Both the position numbers and the translations under genes were made by a program. Shown in pieces: positions 41,502 to 50,760 of a DNA stretch of 64,000 nt. The DNA is from Planctomyces sp. SH-PL14 (GTDB taxonomy: Bacteria; Planctomycetota; Planctomycetia; Planctomycetales; Planctomycetaceae). The DNA is taken from assembly GCF_001610835.1 (NCBI RefSeq), contig NZ_CP011270.1, positions 2,746,001 to 2,810,000 of the forward strand, read 5' to 3'. The notes under the pieces were generated by a model. It was not told where the DNA came from, searched no databases, and was given only the letters and a program-made list of their open reading frames with translations. How positions within the stretch are numbered: the first letter of the stretch is position 1; every line of letters starts with the position of its first letter.

Positions 41502-41573
41502 GTGAACCGGGCCTTCACCACCGAACACGATCTCTACCTGAAGCTCTTCATTACCAATGGGGGCGGGTGGTAG
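41502..41573 (+). CDS. Possible micropeptide ending in EHDLYLKLFITNGGGW
   Basis: A 23-residue frame from GTG 41502 ends in TEHDLYLKLFITNGGGW and TAG, matching the minus-strand frame at 41209-41322. An in-frame TAA at 41481 limits any longer version. It may be a real small protein or the surviving end of a larger gene. The rest of 41123-41686 holds no other gene. Confidence 0.4.
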   Translation: MNRAFTTEHDLYLKLFITNGGGW

Positions 41574-41686
41574 CACCCGTTCGTGCCTCCCTGTCGTCAT
41601 CCCGCTCCAACTCTGCCAGGGATGACGCTGTTGCGCGCCTGCGGGCACGGTGCGCCCTCTCTGGCCGTCTCCAATGCGGAATTCCC

Positions 41687-42019
41687 ATGAACACTGCGCC
41701 GCACTCCGCGTCGATGCTGGTCGTTTTCTGTCGCATCTTCTGGATGCTCTTCGGTCCGCTCCTGTTCGCTCTATCGCTCTACCATGTGGCCACGGCCAGC
41801 GGCGGGGGTTTCCGCCCCGCGGACGCCTGCTGTCTGGCGCTTGCGGCCGCCCTGCCGATCGCCCGCTGGATCGAGTCCTTCGGCGGCGATCCCCGGACCG
41901 CGACGGGCGATCCCGTCACCCGCGGCGAGATCTGGAGATACACCTGGATCGCGGGCGGTGGGGGCCTGTGGCTGTGGATCACGACACGAGCGATCCTGCT
42001 GCTCATCTTCGACCATTGA
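41687..42019 (+). CDS. Small membrane protein
   Basis: The ATG at 41687 gives 110 residues with three membrane segments (VVFCRIFWMLFGPLLFALSL; ADACCLALAAALPIARWI; GGGGLWLWITTRAILLLIF). The loop with ESFGGDPRTATGDPVTRGEI is polar. No family is recognised. It lies 217 bases upstream of the channel cluster in the same direction. Confidence 0.6.
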   Translation: MNTAPHSASMLVVFCRIFWMLFGPLLFALSLYHVATASGGGFRPADACCLALAAALPIARWIESFGGDPRTATGDPVTRGEIWRYTWIAGGGGLWLWITTRAILLLIFDH

Positions 42020-42236
42020 AGCCTTCGTGTCGGCATTGCCCTGCAGAAGGCGCCCGTTCTGACGCGATTCCCGATCCATGCGGAATCGGAGACCGTCGGC
42101 CAAGATTTCGCCGCGTGCGGATGATCGGCGCTCGCCGGCGGTCCGATGCTTGTCAGATGCCGCGGCTTGAGGCAGGATGGGGTGACCCGTTCTTGACGGG
42201 ACAATGGGCTAAGTTCGTCGACGATTGAGTGGCGTT

Positions 42237-43796
42237 ATGTACTTCAAATTCAACTGTCCGCACTGCGAGCGTTCACTCAAAGTCAGTCAGGACCGCAGTG
42301 GCAAGAAGGTGGCCTGTCCCTACTGCCACAATTCTCTCGTCGTTCCAGATCTCCCCGCGGATGCCGCGGCTCCCTCGGCGCCGGGGGAGTTCAACTGGAG
42401 TGCTCTGGCGGCTCAGACGGCGGCCGGAGCATCCGCGGTCACCGACGCCGCGGGACGGAGTGCCGCAGGGCGGCCGCGCGAGAGCATGCCAATCGGTTCG
42501 GCCCGCAGCCACTCCTCGGCCGGCAGCGACGTCAGCCTGGTGACCAGCGGGGCGATCGGCTTCGTATGCGCCTCCCTGCTCTTTGCCGCGCTCTATCCCT
42601 TCCGAACGGTCCGCGCCGGAGGGATGTTCTGGGACAGCTTTTCGATCAACTTCCCGACGACGCTGCTGATGTTCTGGTCGTTCGCGATCCTGTTCCTGAA
42701 GTGGCGGCAGCTCGCCCGACAGAAGTCGGCGATGCTCCTCGACCTGCTGCCGACCGACATCTCGCAGGAGATCACGCTGCAGTCGCTCGACCGCTTCGCG
42801 GCACACATCAACAGCCTGCCGGCGGACGCTCAGGAGAGCATCCTGGTGAACCGCGTCCGGCGGGGAATCGAGCACTTCCGCGTCCGCAAGAGCGCCGCCG
42901 AAACCGTGACGATGATGGAGTCCCAGTCGGCGATCGACGCCAGCAACGTGGCGGGCAGCTACACCATTATCAAGGTCTTCATCTGGGCCATGCCGATCCT
43001 GGGCTTCATCGGCACCGTCATGGGGGTCAGCAGCGCCGTCAGCGGCCTGTCGGCGACGCTGCAGAGCGCGAATGACATCTCGGCAGTGACGGAGTCCATG
43101 AAGGGGGTTTTCGGCGGGCTGGGAGTCGCCTTCGATACGACGCTACTGGCCCTGGTCATGAGCATGGCGGTCAAGATCCCGACGTCCGCCATGCAGAAGA
43201 GCGAGGACGGCGTCGTCACGGTCGCCGACGAATACTGCAATGAGAATCTCCTACGGCGGCTGAATGACGATCACGACGCCACGAACCGCGGCGGGCCGAC
43301 CGACGCGAGGGTCTTCCGGGAGGCGGTCGAGGCGGCGCTCGGAACGCACCACGCCGAACTCGAGAACTGGATGAAGAAACTCGATGCGATCGGGTCCAGG
43401 TTCTCCACCCAGATTGCGCAAGGCTGGGAAGACCTCAACCGGCGGATGCAGGAGCGGCATCAGGAAGAGGACCAGCACCTCGCCCAGTTCCGTCAGCAGT
43501 ACGTGGAGCAGGTGACCCAGCTCAGCCGCGAGTTGACCGGCATGACCTCCGCGGCGGGGGACATCCAGAGGCAGCTCGCAGAGCTGACGTCCCAGACGGC
43601 GGCGGCGCAGAAGGAGGTCGAGAAATCGGCCGGTGAGTCCGCCGGGGCGCTGCAAACCGCGTTTGTGGGGCTGGAGCGGGGTCTGACGTCGCTCGGCAGC
43701 GTGCTGGAGTCTCTGGGAGAGAAACAGGTCCTGATCCAGCAGGTCGAAGCTCCACGTCGCTGGTGGTTCAGCCGCAAGCCGTACGGCCACGGCTGA
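42237..43796 (+). CDS. Zinc-ribbon MotA/TolQ/ExbB-type proton channel protein
   Basis: The ATG at 42237 is used; a TTG four codons earlier is possible. The 519-residue protein starts with a zinc ribbon (CPHC at 7-10, CPYC at 27-30), then a disordered linker and two early membrane segments. The MotA/TolQ core follows (KVFIWAMPILGFIGTVMGVS, then GVAFDTTLLALVMSMAVK). The last ~150 residues form a long coiled coil. The two core segments match the proton-channel pair of ExbB/TolQ/MotA. It is followed by two single-pass proteins of ExbD/MotB layout, so a proton-driven complex is likely. Substrate and task are unknown. Confidence 0.82.
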   Translation: MYFKFNCPHCERSLKVSQDRSGKKVACPYCHNSLVVPDLPADAAAPSAPGEFNWSALAAQTAAGASAVTDAAGRSAAGRPRESMPIGSARSHSSAGSDVSLVTSGAIGFVCASLLFAALYPFRTVRAGGMFWDSFSINFPTTLLMFWSFAILFLKWRQLARQKSAMLLDLLPTDISQEITLQSLDRFAAHINSLPADAQESILVNRVRRGIEHFRVRKSAAETVTMMESQSAIDASNVAGSYTIIKVFIWAMPILGFIGTVMGVSSAVSGLSATLQSANDISAVTESMKGVFGGLGVAFDTTLLALVMSMAVKIPTSAMQKSEDGVVTVADEYCNENLLRRLNDDHDATNRGGPTDARVFREAVEAALGTHHAELENWMKKLDAIGSRFSTQIAQGWEDLNRRMQERHQEEDQHLAQFRQQYVEQVTQLSRELTGMTSAAGDIQRQLAELTSQTAAAQKEVEKSAGESAGALQTAFVGLERGLTSLGSVLESLGEKQVLIQQVEAPRRWWFSRKPYGHG

Positions 43797-43829
43797 TTCC
43801 TCGCCGCCCTCCCGTTTCCCAATGAAGTC

Positions 43830-44669
43830 ATGGCCAGACGACCTCCTCCGGACGAAGACGACGTTTCACTCTTCCCTTTCCTGAGCATCGTCGCGTCGAT
43901 CATCGGCGTGCTGACGCTCATGATCGCCTCCGTCACGCTCGGACAGATGAACCAGGGGGACGCAAAGGAGGTTGTCGCGAACGCCCAGGAGATGCAGCGG
44001 ATCAGGAAGGAGCTGGATGAGTCCGAAGAGGCGATCCGCGAACTCTCCCTGCGGCTCGATGCCGATCAGGCCCGGCTGCTGAAAGAAGGGGGACAGCGTC
44101 GGGAGGAACTGGTCAAATCCCGCGCCGAGCTGGACGCATTGCTGAAGGAACTGGCGGCAACACAAAAGAAGGCCGCGGAGCAGAAGTCGATCAAGATCGT
44201 GATTCCCGAGCTGCCCGAAGGTCAGCGGGAGACCGTGGCGGATATGCAGGCACAGCTCGGCAGCGTCAAGGAACGGCTGGCGGTCTTGACGAAGGACCTG
44301 AACGCCAAGAGAGCCCCCTCCCAGGAGGCCGAGGTCTCGGTCCTGCCAAGCGGATCGGGGCTCAATATCATGCCGAGCTTCATCGAGTGCCAGCGGGACG
44401 CCATCGTGCTCCACACGGAGGCCGAACCGCTGCTTGTTCGCACCGCAGAAGCGGCGGCGAACCCTAAGTTTGTCGCACTTCTGGAGAAGGTCGCCAACGG
44501 GCGCGACACGGCGATTATCTTTCTGGTCCGCAGCGACGGGCTCGATACCTACCGAACGGTCAAAGCGTTGTGTGACGCCAACGAGGTCCGCAACGGAAAG
44601 CTTCCGGTTGTGGGACAGGGACGCCTGGATCTCAGTCACTTCCGCAAAACGGAGATGCCCCCTAAATGA
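43830..44669 (+). CDS. ExbD/MotB-like single-pass protein of the channel cluster
   Basis: This 279-residue protein has a short cytoplasmic start (ARRPPPDEDDVSLFPFLS), one membrane segment (IVASIIGVLTLMIASVTLG), a coiled coil (residues ~50-115) and a C-terminal alpha/beta domain (NIMPSFIECQRDAIVLHTE; IFLVRSDGLDTYRTVKAL). The Asp just before the membrane segment and the domain order match ExbD/MotB partners, but no OmpA peptidoglycan-binding motif is seen. It overlaps the next gene by four bases. Confidence 0.75.
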   Translation: MARRPPPDEDDVSLFPFLSIVASIIGVLTLMIASVTLGQMNQGDAKEVVANAQEMQRIRKELDESEEAIRELSLRLDADQARLLKEGGQRREELVKSRAELDALLKELAATQKKAAEQKSIKIVIPELPEGQRETVADMQAQLGSVKERLAVLTKDLNAKRAPSQEAEVSVLPSGSGLNIMPSFIECQRDAIVLHTEAEPLLVRTAEAAANPKFVALLEKVANGRDTAIIFLVRSDGLDTYRTVKALCDANEVRNGKLPVVGQGRLDLSHFRKTEMPPK

Positions 44670-45802
44670 GACGGCGGGTCAAAGTCGAAGAAGACGACGG
44701 GGGCGGACTCGATTCGCTGCTCGACACGATGACCAACGTCCTGGGCATCCTGGTCCTGGTGATCGTCACGACGCAGCTTGACGTCAAAGATGCCGTGAAG
44801 CGGATCGCGGACTCCGACGTCGTCCAGCCCGAGGCCCTGGAGGCGGCCCGTCAAAAGCTCACTCTGACAAAGGACCAGGCCGAACAGATCCGGTCTCAAC
44901 TGGGGGCGGTCCCGATGAGCGACGCGGGGGCAGTCACGGTCGAGATCGACGACCTCCGCCGCAAGATCGACGAGACGCGCGGCTCGCTGGCGACGACAAC
45001 AAAGACCGTCAACGAGTACGCGCTGAAGATCCAGCAGGACACCAAGAAAGTCGAAGAGGCCAGGAAGCTGCTGCAGGACCTGAAGGAGACCGAGCCGAAG
45101 CGGATGGAACTCAAGGAAAGCCTCGCCTCCGCTCTCAAAGACGAGGCCCGGCTGAAGGCCCTGCTCGACAAGACCCCTGTGCAGCGGGCTCCGCCTCCCA
45201 AGACGGTGACACTCCCTGACCCGCGCCCCGCTCCGGAAGGGGCCCGCCCGGTCACGTTTCTGTGCACGGGCAATCGCGTCTATCCGATCGCGGCCGACGA
45301 CCTGCGGACCTCCATCGCCAAGTCGGCCGAGCAGGTGGTGGCCGCCCGGGGACTGGACGGCGGGCCCGAATCGGGGGTGAACTTCGACCGGTTCAAGGCC
45401 GAGTTCCGCCGGCAGAACCGCAACCTGCGGGACGACTTCTTTGATATCGAAGTCTATGCCGCCGGGATCTATCCGCGGCTGAAGTTCACGCCGCGGGACA
45501 AGGCAGGGTTCCACGAGGGGGAGGTCGTCAAGCCGCGCGGCAAGTTCACGCAGATCCTCTCGACGCTCGACCGGACGAAGTATTACGCCCAGTTCATCGT
45601 CCTCCCCGACAGCTTTGAGGTGTACCTCGCGGCTCGGGCGGTGGCGGACCAGGCGGGCATCCTCTCGGGCTGGGACCCGCAGCCGCATAGTTTTCAGTAC
45701 ACGACACACCTGGGAGGCCCAATCCTGTTCGGTCCCAAGCCGCCCCCGGATCCCAATCCCAAACCGGCGCCGCCCGCCAAGCCGGCGAATGTCATCGATT
45801 GA
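44666..45802 (+). CDS. Second single-pass partner of the channel cluster
   Basis: This 378-residue protein starts at ATG 44666 within the previous stop. The N-terminus RRRVKVEEDDGGGLDSLLDT followed by MTNVLGILVLVIVTTQL is a single membrane segment with an Asp before it, as in ExbD. A coiled coil (~60-165) and a C-terminal domain (FLCTGNRVYPIAADDLRTS; YYAQFIVLPDSFEVYLAAR) then follow, with a Pro-rich tail. It looks like a diverged duplicate of the upstream gene. The two may form a heterodimer in the channel complex. Confidence 0.75.
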   Translation: MRRRVKVEEDDGGGLDSLLDTMTNVLGILVLVIVTTQLDVKDAVKRIADSDVVQPEALEAARQKLTLTKDQAEQIRSQLGAVPMSDAGAVTVEIDDLRRKIDETRGSLATTTKTVNEYALKIQQDTKKVEEARKLLQDLKETEPKRMELKESLASALKDEARLKALLDKTPVQRAPPPKTVTLPDPRPAPEGARPVTFLCTGNRVYPIAADDLRTSIAKSAEQVVAARGLDGGPESGVNFDRFKAEFRRQNRNLRDDFFDIEVYAAGIYPRLKFTPRDKAGFHEGEVVKPRGKFTQILSTLDRTKYYAQFIVLPDSFEVYLAARAVADQAGILSGWDPQPHSFQYTTHLGGPILFGPKPPPDPNPKPAPPAKPANVID

Positions 45803-45941
45803 GGGCGTGCCGCTGTGAGTCAGGTGCTACGGCCCGTGACTCGGCGGGCAGTCCTGCCCCCAAATCGACGCAAAGCCGCTGGCTGGCCCTGCGCCGGCAG
45901 CGAAGCATCGGCGCGTCCACGCAGTCGAAGTATGGGACATC

Positions 45942-46718
45942 TCACTCAACACTCGGGAACTCCTCGCGGCGGTCCCGTAACCACCGGAGAAACGCCACCA
46001 GATCCGCCGGATCGTTGAGGTGCCCACGAGCGGCGCTCTCCGGCTTGGATTGGATCCGTAACATCACCCCCGCCGGAAACCGGCGGAACACGTCCTCATC
46101 CGTTTCATCATCGCCAAAGAACCACAGCCGTTCCGGCGGAAGCTCCCACTGCCGCAACAGCGCCGCCACGGCGTCTGCCTTCGTCGCCCCATGTCGCGGG
46201 CGAAGTTCGATCACGGCGTGTCCTTTCCGCATTCCAATCGTGGTCCGTGTCTGGATGAACTCGGCGATCGTCGCATGGACCTCGTCCCAGAACTCCGGCG
46301 GCGTGGCCCGGACATGGACCGTGAGCGTCAGCGCCTTGTCCTCGATCCAGACGCCGGGGGCCCGCAGCCGCCCTGGAAGCTCCATCCGGCAGACTTCCAG
46401 CTCGTCCCGGTAAAACGGAGGCGGAGGGACCACGATTGTCCCGTCGTCCAGTTCCAAACCGTGGTTGCCGGCAAACCGCAGACCGTCCGCGGCAACGCGG
46501 GTCCGGACGTCCGCCAGCGCCCGCCCCGACACGACTGCCATCCGGACGAGAGGATCTCCGGCCAGATGTTCCAACAGTTCCGGGATGCCGGGCTGAAGCT
46601 GGACCAATTCCGGGCGCGGCGCGATCGGGGCCAGCGTTCCGTCGAAGTCAAAGCAGAGGGCCAGCGGCCCCCGCGCGACGGCAGCCAGTTCCGACTGAAG
46701 AGAGATCCAATGCCTCAT
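45942..46718 (-). CDS. otsB: Trehalose-6-phosphate phosphatase
   Basis: This enzyme removes phosphate from trehalose-6-phosphate to give trehalose. The 258-residue HAD-superfamily protein has the nucleophile motif FDFDGTLAPIAPRPEL, the VVSGRALADVR motif 2, NHGLELDDG, and the final GDDETDEDVF motif with the metal-binding Asp residues. The ATG at 46718 overlaps the otsA stop by four bases (ATGA), so both enzymes are made from one mRNA. Trehalose is a compatible solute against salt and drying stress. Confidence 0.93.
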   Translation of the reverse strand: MRHWISLQSELAAVARGPLALCFDFDGTLAPIAPRPELVQLQPGIPELLEHLAGDPLVRMAVVSGRALADVRTRVAADGLRFAGNHGLELDDGTIVVPPPPFYRDELEVCRMELPGRLRAPGVWIEDKALTLTVHVRATPPEFWDEVHATIAEFIQTRTTIGMRKGHAVIELRPRHGATKADAVAALLRQWELPPERLWFFGDDETDEDVFRRFPAGVMLRIQSKPESAARGHLNDPADLVAFLRWLRDRREEFPSVE

Positions 46719-48205
46719 GGTTCGAACCGGTCCGAAATCCGCAGCAGCGTCGAAAGGAACTTGCCGCCCCAGCGATAGACGTTGTTCTGCAGCACGTGCT
46801 CGCGCATCCGCGACATGCGGAGCGCCTGGTCGTCCGGGGACATGGTCAGCGCAAAAGCGATGGCCTGCGCGACCTCGTGACTGGCAAAGGGGTTGATCCC
46901 CACCGCCTGTTCCAGTTCGCGGTACGCCCCGGTGAACCGGCTCAGGATCAGGACCCCCGCGTTGTCCGAGCGGCTCATGACGAACTCCTTGGCGACGAGG
47001 TTCATTCCGTCGTGCAGGGAGCTGACGGTCATGTAGTGGGCCAGGCGGTGCAAGGCCATCATTTCCGGCTGCGACTGGTGCTCCTTGATGAGGACCACCG
47101 GCTGCCAGTGGGGCTGGCGGAACTTCCAGTTGATCCGCTCGATCGCCAGGTCCACTTCCTCTTCGATCCGCTGGTACTCCGTCAGGTGCGACCGGCTCGG
47201 GACGGCGATCTGCAGGAAGACCGTCTTGCCGTGCCACTCCGGATGCTCCGTGAGGAACTTCTCGTACCCCCGCAGCCGCTCTGGAATCCCCTTGGTGTAG
47301 TCCAGCCGCTCGATCCCCAGCCCCAGCAGGCGGTTCCCCAGCCGCAGCCGCTTCCGCCACTTCTCCATCCGGGCCGTCACGTCATCCGAGTCCGCCATCC
47401 GGGCGTGGGCCTCGGCGTCGATGCTGATCGGGAACGGACGGACCATTGTCGACTGTCCCTGCCGCGTGATCTCCGAATGCTCGTGATCGATCCGCGCTTC
47501 CAGGAACCGATCGACGGTGGTCAGGAAGTTCTGGCAGTGATAGCGGATGTGGAACCCCAGCAGGTCGTTGCCGAGCAGTCCGTCCAGCAACTCCTCCTTC
47601 CATGGGAAGGGACGGAACATCTCGTGGTTGGGCCACGGAATGTGAAAGAACTGCAGGATCTTGAGATCGCCTCCCCGCTCCTTCAGGAGCCGAGGGAGAA
47701 GGCAGAAGTGATAGTCCTGGATGAAAACGACAGCCGGCTCTCCATCCGCTTCGCGAATGACGGCGTCAGCGAAGCGTTCGTTCACGCGGCGATACGTCTG
47801 CCAGTCCGCCTCGTCGAAATGCGGCCGGGTGAACGTGACGTGGCACAGGGGCCACAGCGCGCGGTTGGAGAGGCCGTAGTAGTACCCTTCCTCCTCCTCT
47901 TTCGTGAGCCACACCCTCCGCAAGCGGTAACGCGGCGAATCCGGGGGGACCTGCAGGCTGTCGTTCTGATCCACGACCTCGGCATCGGCGTCGCCGGCTC
48001 CGTGGGCAATCCAGGTCCCGCCGCTCGCCATCATGATCGGGTCGATCGCGGTCGACATACCGCTCGCCGGCCGAAAGCAGGCGATGCCATCTTCCGTGAA
48101 GCGGTGGATGTAAGGCTCGCGATTGGAGACCGCGATGAACTTCCGGTTCGAGAGCTCCGCTCCGATCAGACCTTCCAGCCGGGCCCGGTCCCACGTGGTT
48201 GCCAT
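46715..48205 (-). CDS. otsA: Trehalose-6-phosphate synthase
   Basis: A GT20 glycosyltransferase that joins glucose from UDP-glucose (or another NDP-glucose) to glucose-6-phosphate. The start is placed at ATG 48205 (MATTWDRARLEG); a longer frame upstream is antisense junk. Family motifs are IAVSNREPYIHRF, WPLCHVTF, FIQDYHFCLLPRLL, FFHIPWPNHEMF, GFHIRYHCQNFL, GIERLDYTKGIPERL and SSLHDGMNLVAKEFV. Length, 496 residues, is normal. Cytoplasmic; cotranscribed with otsB. Confidence 0.95.
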   Translation of the reverse strand: MATTWDRARLEGLIGAELSNRKFIAVSNREPYIHRFTEDGIACFRPASGMSTAIDPIMMASGGTWIAHGAGDADAEVVDQNDSLQVPPDSPRYRLRRVWLTKEEEEGYYYGLSNRALWPLCHVTFTRPHFDEADWQTYRRVNERFADAVIREADGEPAVVFIQDYHFCLLPRLLKERGGDLKILQFFHIPWPNHEMFRPFPWKEELLDGLLGNDLLGFHIRYHCQNFLTTVDRFLEARIDHEHSEITRQGQSTMVRPFPISIDAEAHARMADSDDVTARMEKWRKRLRLGNRLLGLGIERLDYTKGIPERLRGYEKFLTEHPEWHGKTVFLQIAVPSRSHLTEYQRIEEEVDLAIERINWKFRQPHWQPVVLIKEHQSQPEMMALHRLAHYMTVSSLHDGMNLVAKEFVMSRSDNAGVLILSRFTGAYRELEQAVGINPFASHEVAQAIAFALTMSPDDQALRMSRMREHVLQNNVYRWGGKFLSTLLRISDRFEP

Positions 48206-48466
48206 CAATCCCAGTCCTCCCGGTGGTTCACCGCCCCACCATGGCGACTCATCTCCCCTGCGCCAACCTCTGTCATCAACTCGGAGCGAATTCGGTGACA
48301 CGGATGTCCCGGAGCAGCATCCGAAACCGCAGTTCCCCTTGGGAGGTGAGGCCTTCTCCTCTGTCGATCGGATCGGCCAGATCGGCCGAGCTGAAGAAGG
48401 TCTGTGGGCCGGTTGGCCCTCCTCTTCGTTACACTCGACCTTGAGCGCGACTCGAATTCGATCAGC

Positions 48467-50332
48467 ATGGGAACCGTGATGAAGTCATTGGCCGCCGTCG
48501 TTTCCTGGTTCGTGGGGACGGAGAATGCCAGCATTGCGAAGTGGATTCTCCTTTCCAGTGCCATCGGGATCGTGGCGGGGCTTGGAGCGATCGTCTTTCA
48601 GATCTCCAGCCAAGCGGTCTTTCACCACACCCTCGGCAATCTCGCGCATTACTCGCCCGGTGAGCCGCGAGGAGAACATACACCTTTCACGCACGACGCA
48701 GAGTCACCGTTGTCGCCCGTGATGTTGCTGGTGGCCATCACGTTGGGAGGACTCGTTTCCGGGATTCTCGTCTACACATTCGCACCCGAGGCGGAAGGAC
48801 ATGGCACCGACGCCGCGATAGAAGCCTTTCACCAGAAACGCGGCTATATCAAGCCATTGATTCCGATCGTCAAGCTGGTGGCCTCCGCCGTGACCATCGG
48901 CACCGGTGGGTCCGGAGGACGCGAGGGCCCGATCGCACAGATCGGCGCCGGATTCGGCTCGTTCCTGGGGACGCGGCTCGGACTCTCGTCTCGCGATCGA
49001 CGGCTCATGTTGACAGCCGGAATCGCCGCGGGGGTCGGCTCCATCTTTCGCGCCCCTCTGGCGGCGGCCATCTTTTCGGCCGAGATCCTCTATCGCGACG
49101 CCGATCTGGAGACGGATGCCATCATCCCGTCGGCGATCTCTTCCATTGTTGGATTCAGTGTCTACTCGCTGAGCCTTCCCGCAGACAAACGGTTCATGCC
49201 GTTGTTCGGCAATGGTCTGGGATACTCCGTGACGTCGATCGCTGAGTTGCTTCCTCTCACTTTGCTCGTTGCGGTGTTGGTTGCGGCCAGCTTCGCCTAC
49301 GTCCGCGTCTTCTACGGGTTGCACGCCGCATTCAAGAAAGTGCCTGTGTCGCCGCAACTGCGGCCAGCGATCGGAGCATTTCTGACAGGCCTTTGCGGGC
49401 TGGGCCTCTATTTCACTTCGGGCCGGAATCCTCATCTTCTGAGCGTACTCTCCACGGGTTATGGAGTTCTGCAGACGGCCCTGGAGAATGCGCAGAGCCT
49501 GGGAGCGACGACGCTGATCCTTGTCGCGGTCTTCAAGATTCTCACGACATCGCTGACGATCGGGTCGGGAGGCTCTGGCGGCGTCTTTGGCCCGTCGATG
49601 GTGATCGGCGGCTGCTTGGGTGCGGCCGTAGGGCTCGCAGCGCATTCCGTCGTCCCTTCCTTGGCGCCCAAGCCCGAAATCTTTGCGATCGTCGGAATGG
49701 CGGGATTCTTTGCCGGGAGCGCCCACGCACCCATCTCGACGATCATCATGGTGTCAGAGATGACAGGCGACTACCGCCTGTTGTTGCCCACCATGTGGGT
49801 CTCCACACTTTGCTTCCTCCTCTGTCACCGCTGGTCGCTTTATGAGAAGCAGGTCCCAACTCGTATGGACTCGCCGGCGCACCGTGGAGACTTCCTTGTG
49901 GATGTCCTCGAAGGACTGCACGTGAAAGACGTCCAGCTCCGACAGCGCGAAACAATCCGGGAATCCATGACGATGAAGCAGATCATGGACGTCCTGCCGA
50001 CAACGCGTCAGAGCATCTTTCCCGTCGTCGACATGGGGGACCGGGTCGTCGGCGTGTTCTCGATCGACGATGTCAGGTCGTACTTCTTCGATCAGTCGAT
50101 CTGGACGCTCGCCAACGCAAGGGACGTCATGACAACTCGCATCGTGAGCCTGACGCCGAAAGATGACCTGAATACGGCCCTCCGACGTTTCACTTCCGTC
50201 AATGTCGACGAACTGCCCGTTTTGAGCGAGGAGGGGGCCAAACTCCTTGGCATGCTCTCGCGCAAGGACACAGTCGCAGAATACAACCGCCGGGTACTGG
50301 CACATCAAGAGGCCGTCGCAGCGCATGCGTAG
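48467..50332 (+). CDS. CLC-type chloride channel/transporter with CBS domains
   Basis: The 621-residue protein starts at ATG 48467 (ATG 48479 is possible). The CLC core of about 18 helices has GTGGSGGREGPIAQIGAG, including the gating Glu in REGP, and GSGGSGGVFGPSMVIGGCL. A pair of CBS domains follows from ~510 (SMTMKQIMDVLPTTRQSIFP and DVMTTRIVSLTPKDD), likely sensing adenine nucleotides. Coupling of Cl- to H+ is expected from the gating Glu, but the proton Glu was not located. It is divergent from otsA across 260 bases. Confidence 0.92.
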   Translation: MGTVMKSLAAVVSWFVGTENASIAKWILLSSAIGIVAGLGAIVFQISSQAVFHHTLGNLAHYSPGEPRGEHTPFTHDAESPLSPVMLLVAITLGGLVSGILVYTFAPEAEGHGTDAAIEAFHQKRGYIKPLIPIVKLVASAVTIGTGGSGGREGPIAQIGAGFGSFLGTRLGLSSRDRRLMLTAGIAAGVGSIFRAPLAAAIFSAEILYRDADLETDAIIPSAISSIVGFSVYSLSLPADKRFMPLFGNGLGYSVTSIAELLPLTLLVAVLVAASFAYVRVFYGLHAAFKKVPVSPQLRPAIGAFLTGLCGLGLYFTSGRNPHLLSVLSTGYGVLQTALENAQSLGATTLILVAVFKILTTSLTIGSGGSGGVFGPSMVIGGCLGAAVGLAAHSVVPSLAPKPEIFAIVGMAGFFAGSAHAPISTIIMVSEMTGDYRLLLPTMWVSTLCFLLCHRWSLYEKQVPTRMDSPAHRGDFLVDVLEGLHVKDVQLRQRETIRESMTMKQIMDVLPTTRQSIFPVVDMGDRVVGVFSIDDVRSYFFDQSIWTLANARDVMTTRIVSLTPKDDLNTALRRFTSVNVDELPVLSEEGAKLLGMLSRKDTVAEYNRRVLAHQEAVAAHA

Positions 50333-50760
50333 GCATAAGCGTTTGTCGACCGGGAACTCGCAGCCAAGTGACTCGCCCTCCCGACTGGTAATTCGCCGGC
50401 TCGCCGACGGGATTCCACTGTGGTGAGCGAGAGTATTTCTCCGTTGCGTCCGGCCCAAGCTGTCTCCAGAATCCGTCCGCTCGGGGATGGTCGAGCGGAG
50501 CGGTGGTTGGCCCTACACCCTCCGATCCCGTCCCCGGGCGTCGTTTTCCGCTGATCCAACGAGGGGCGCTCTGCCTATGTCGACGAGGAGAAGCCGGCTT
50601 ACGTCGGTGCCCATTTCACAACGAAGGGCAAGTCTCCCTGAGGAATTCGCCTCCCGATGCCGTTGCCGTCCTGAACCTGGCCGGTAGATTGACCTTCTTG
50701 CCGGGACGCGCTCACTCTTCTCGGCCAATCGTTGCTTGACGACTTCTCGGAAGTAGTGCC
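50333..50760. other. Intergenic stretch without a gene
   Basis: No coding pattern was found. Frames on the minus strand here overlap the TPR gene on the opposite strand and are shadows. Confidence 0.4.

Noticed and set aside
46436-48298. 620-codon plus-strand frame
   Set aside because: It is opposite otsA and otsB, which are complete and unmistakable.
48704-49726. 340-codon minus-strand frame
   Set aside because: It is antisense to the CLC channel gene.
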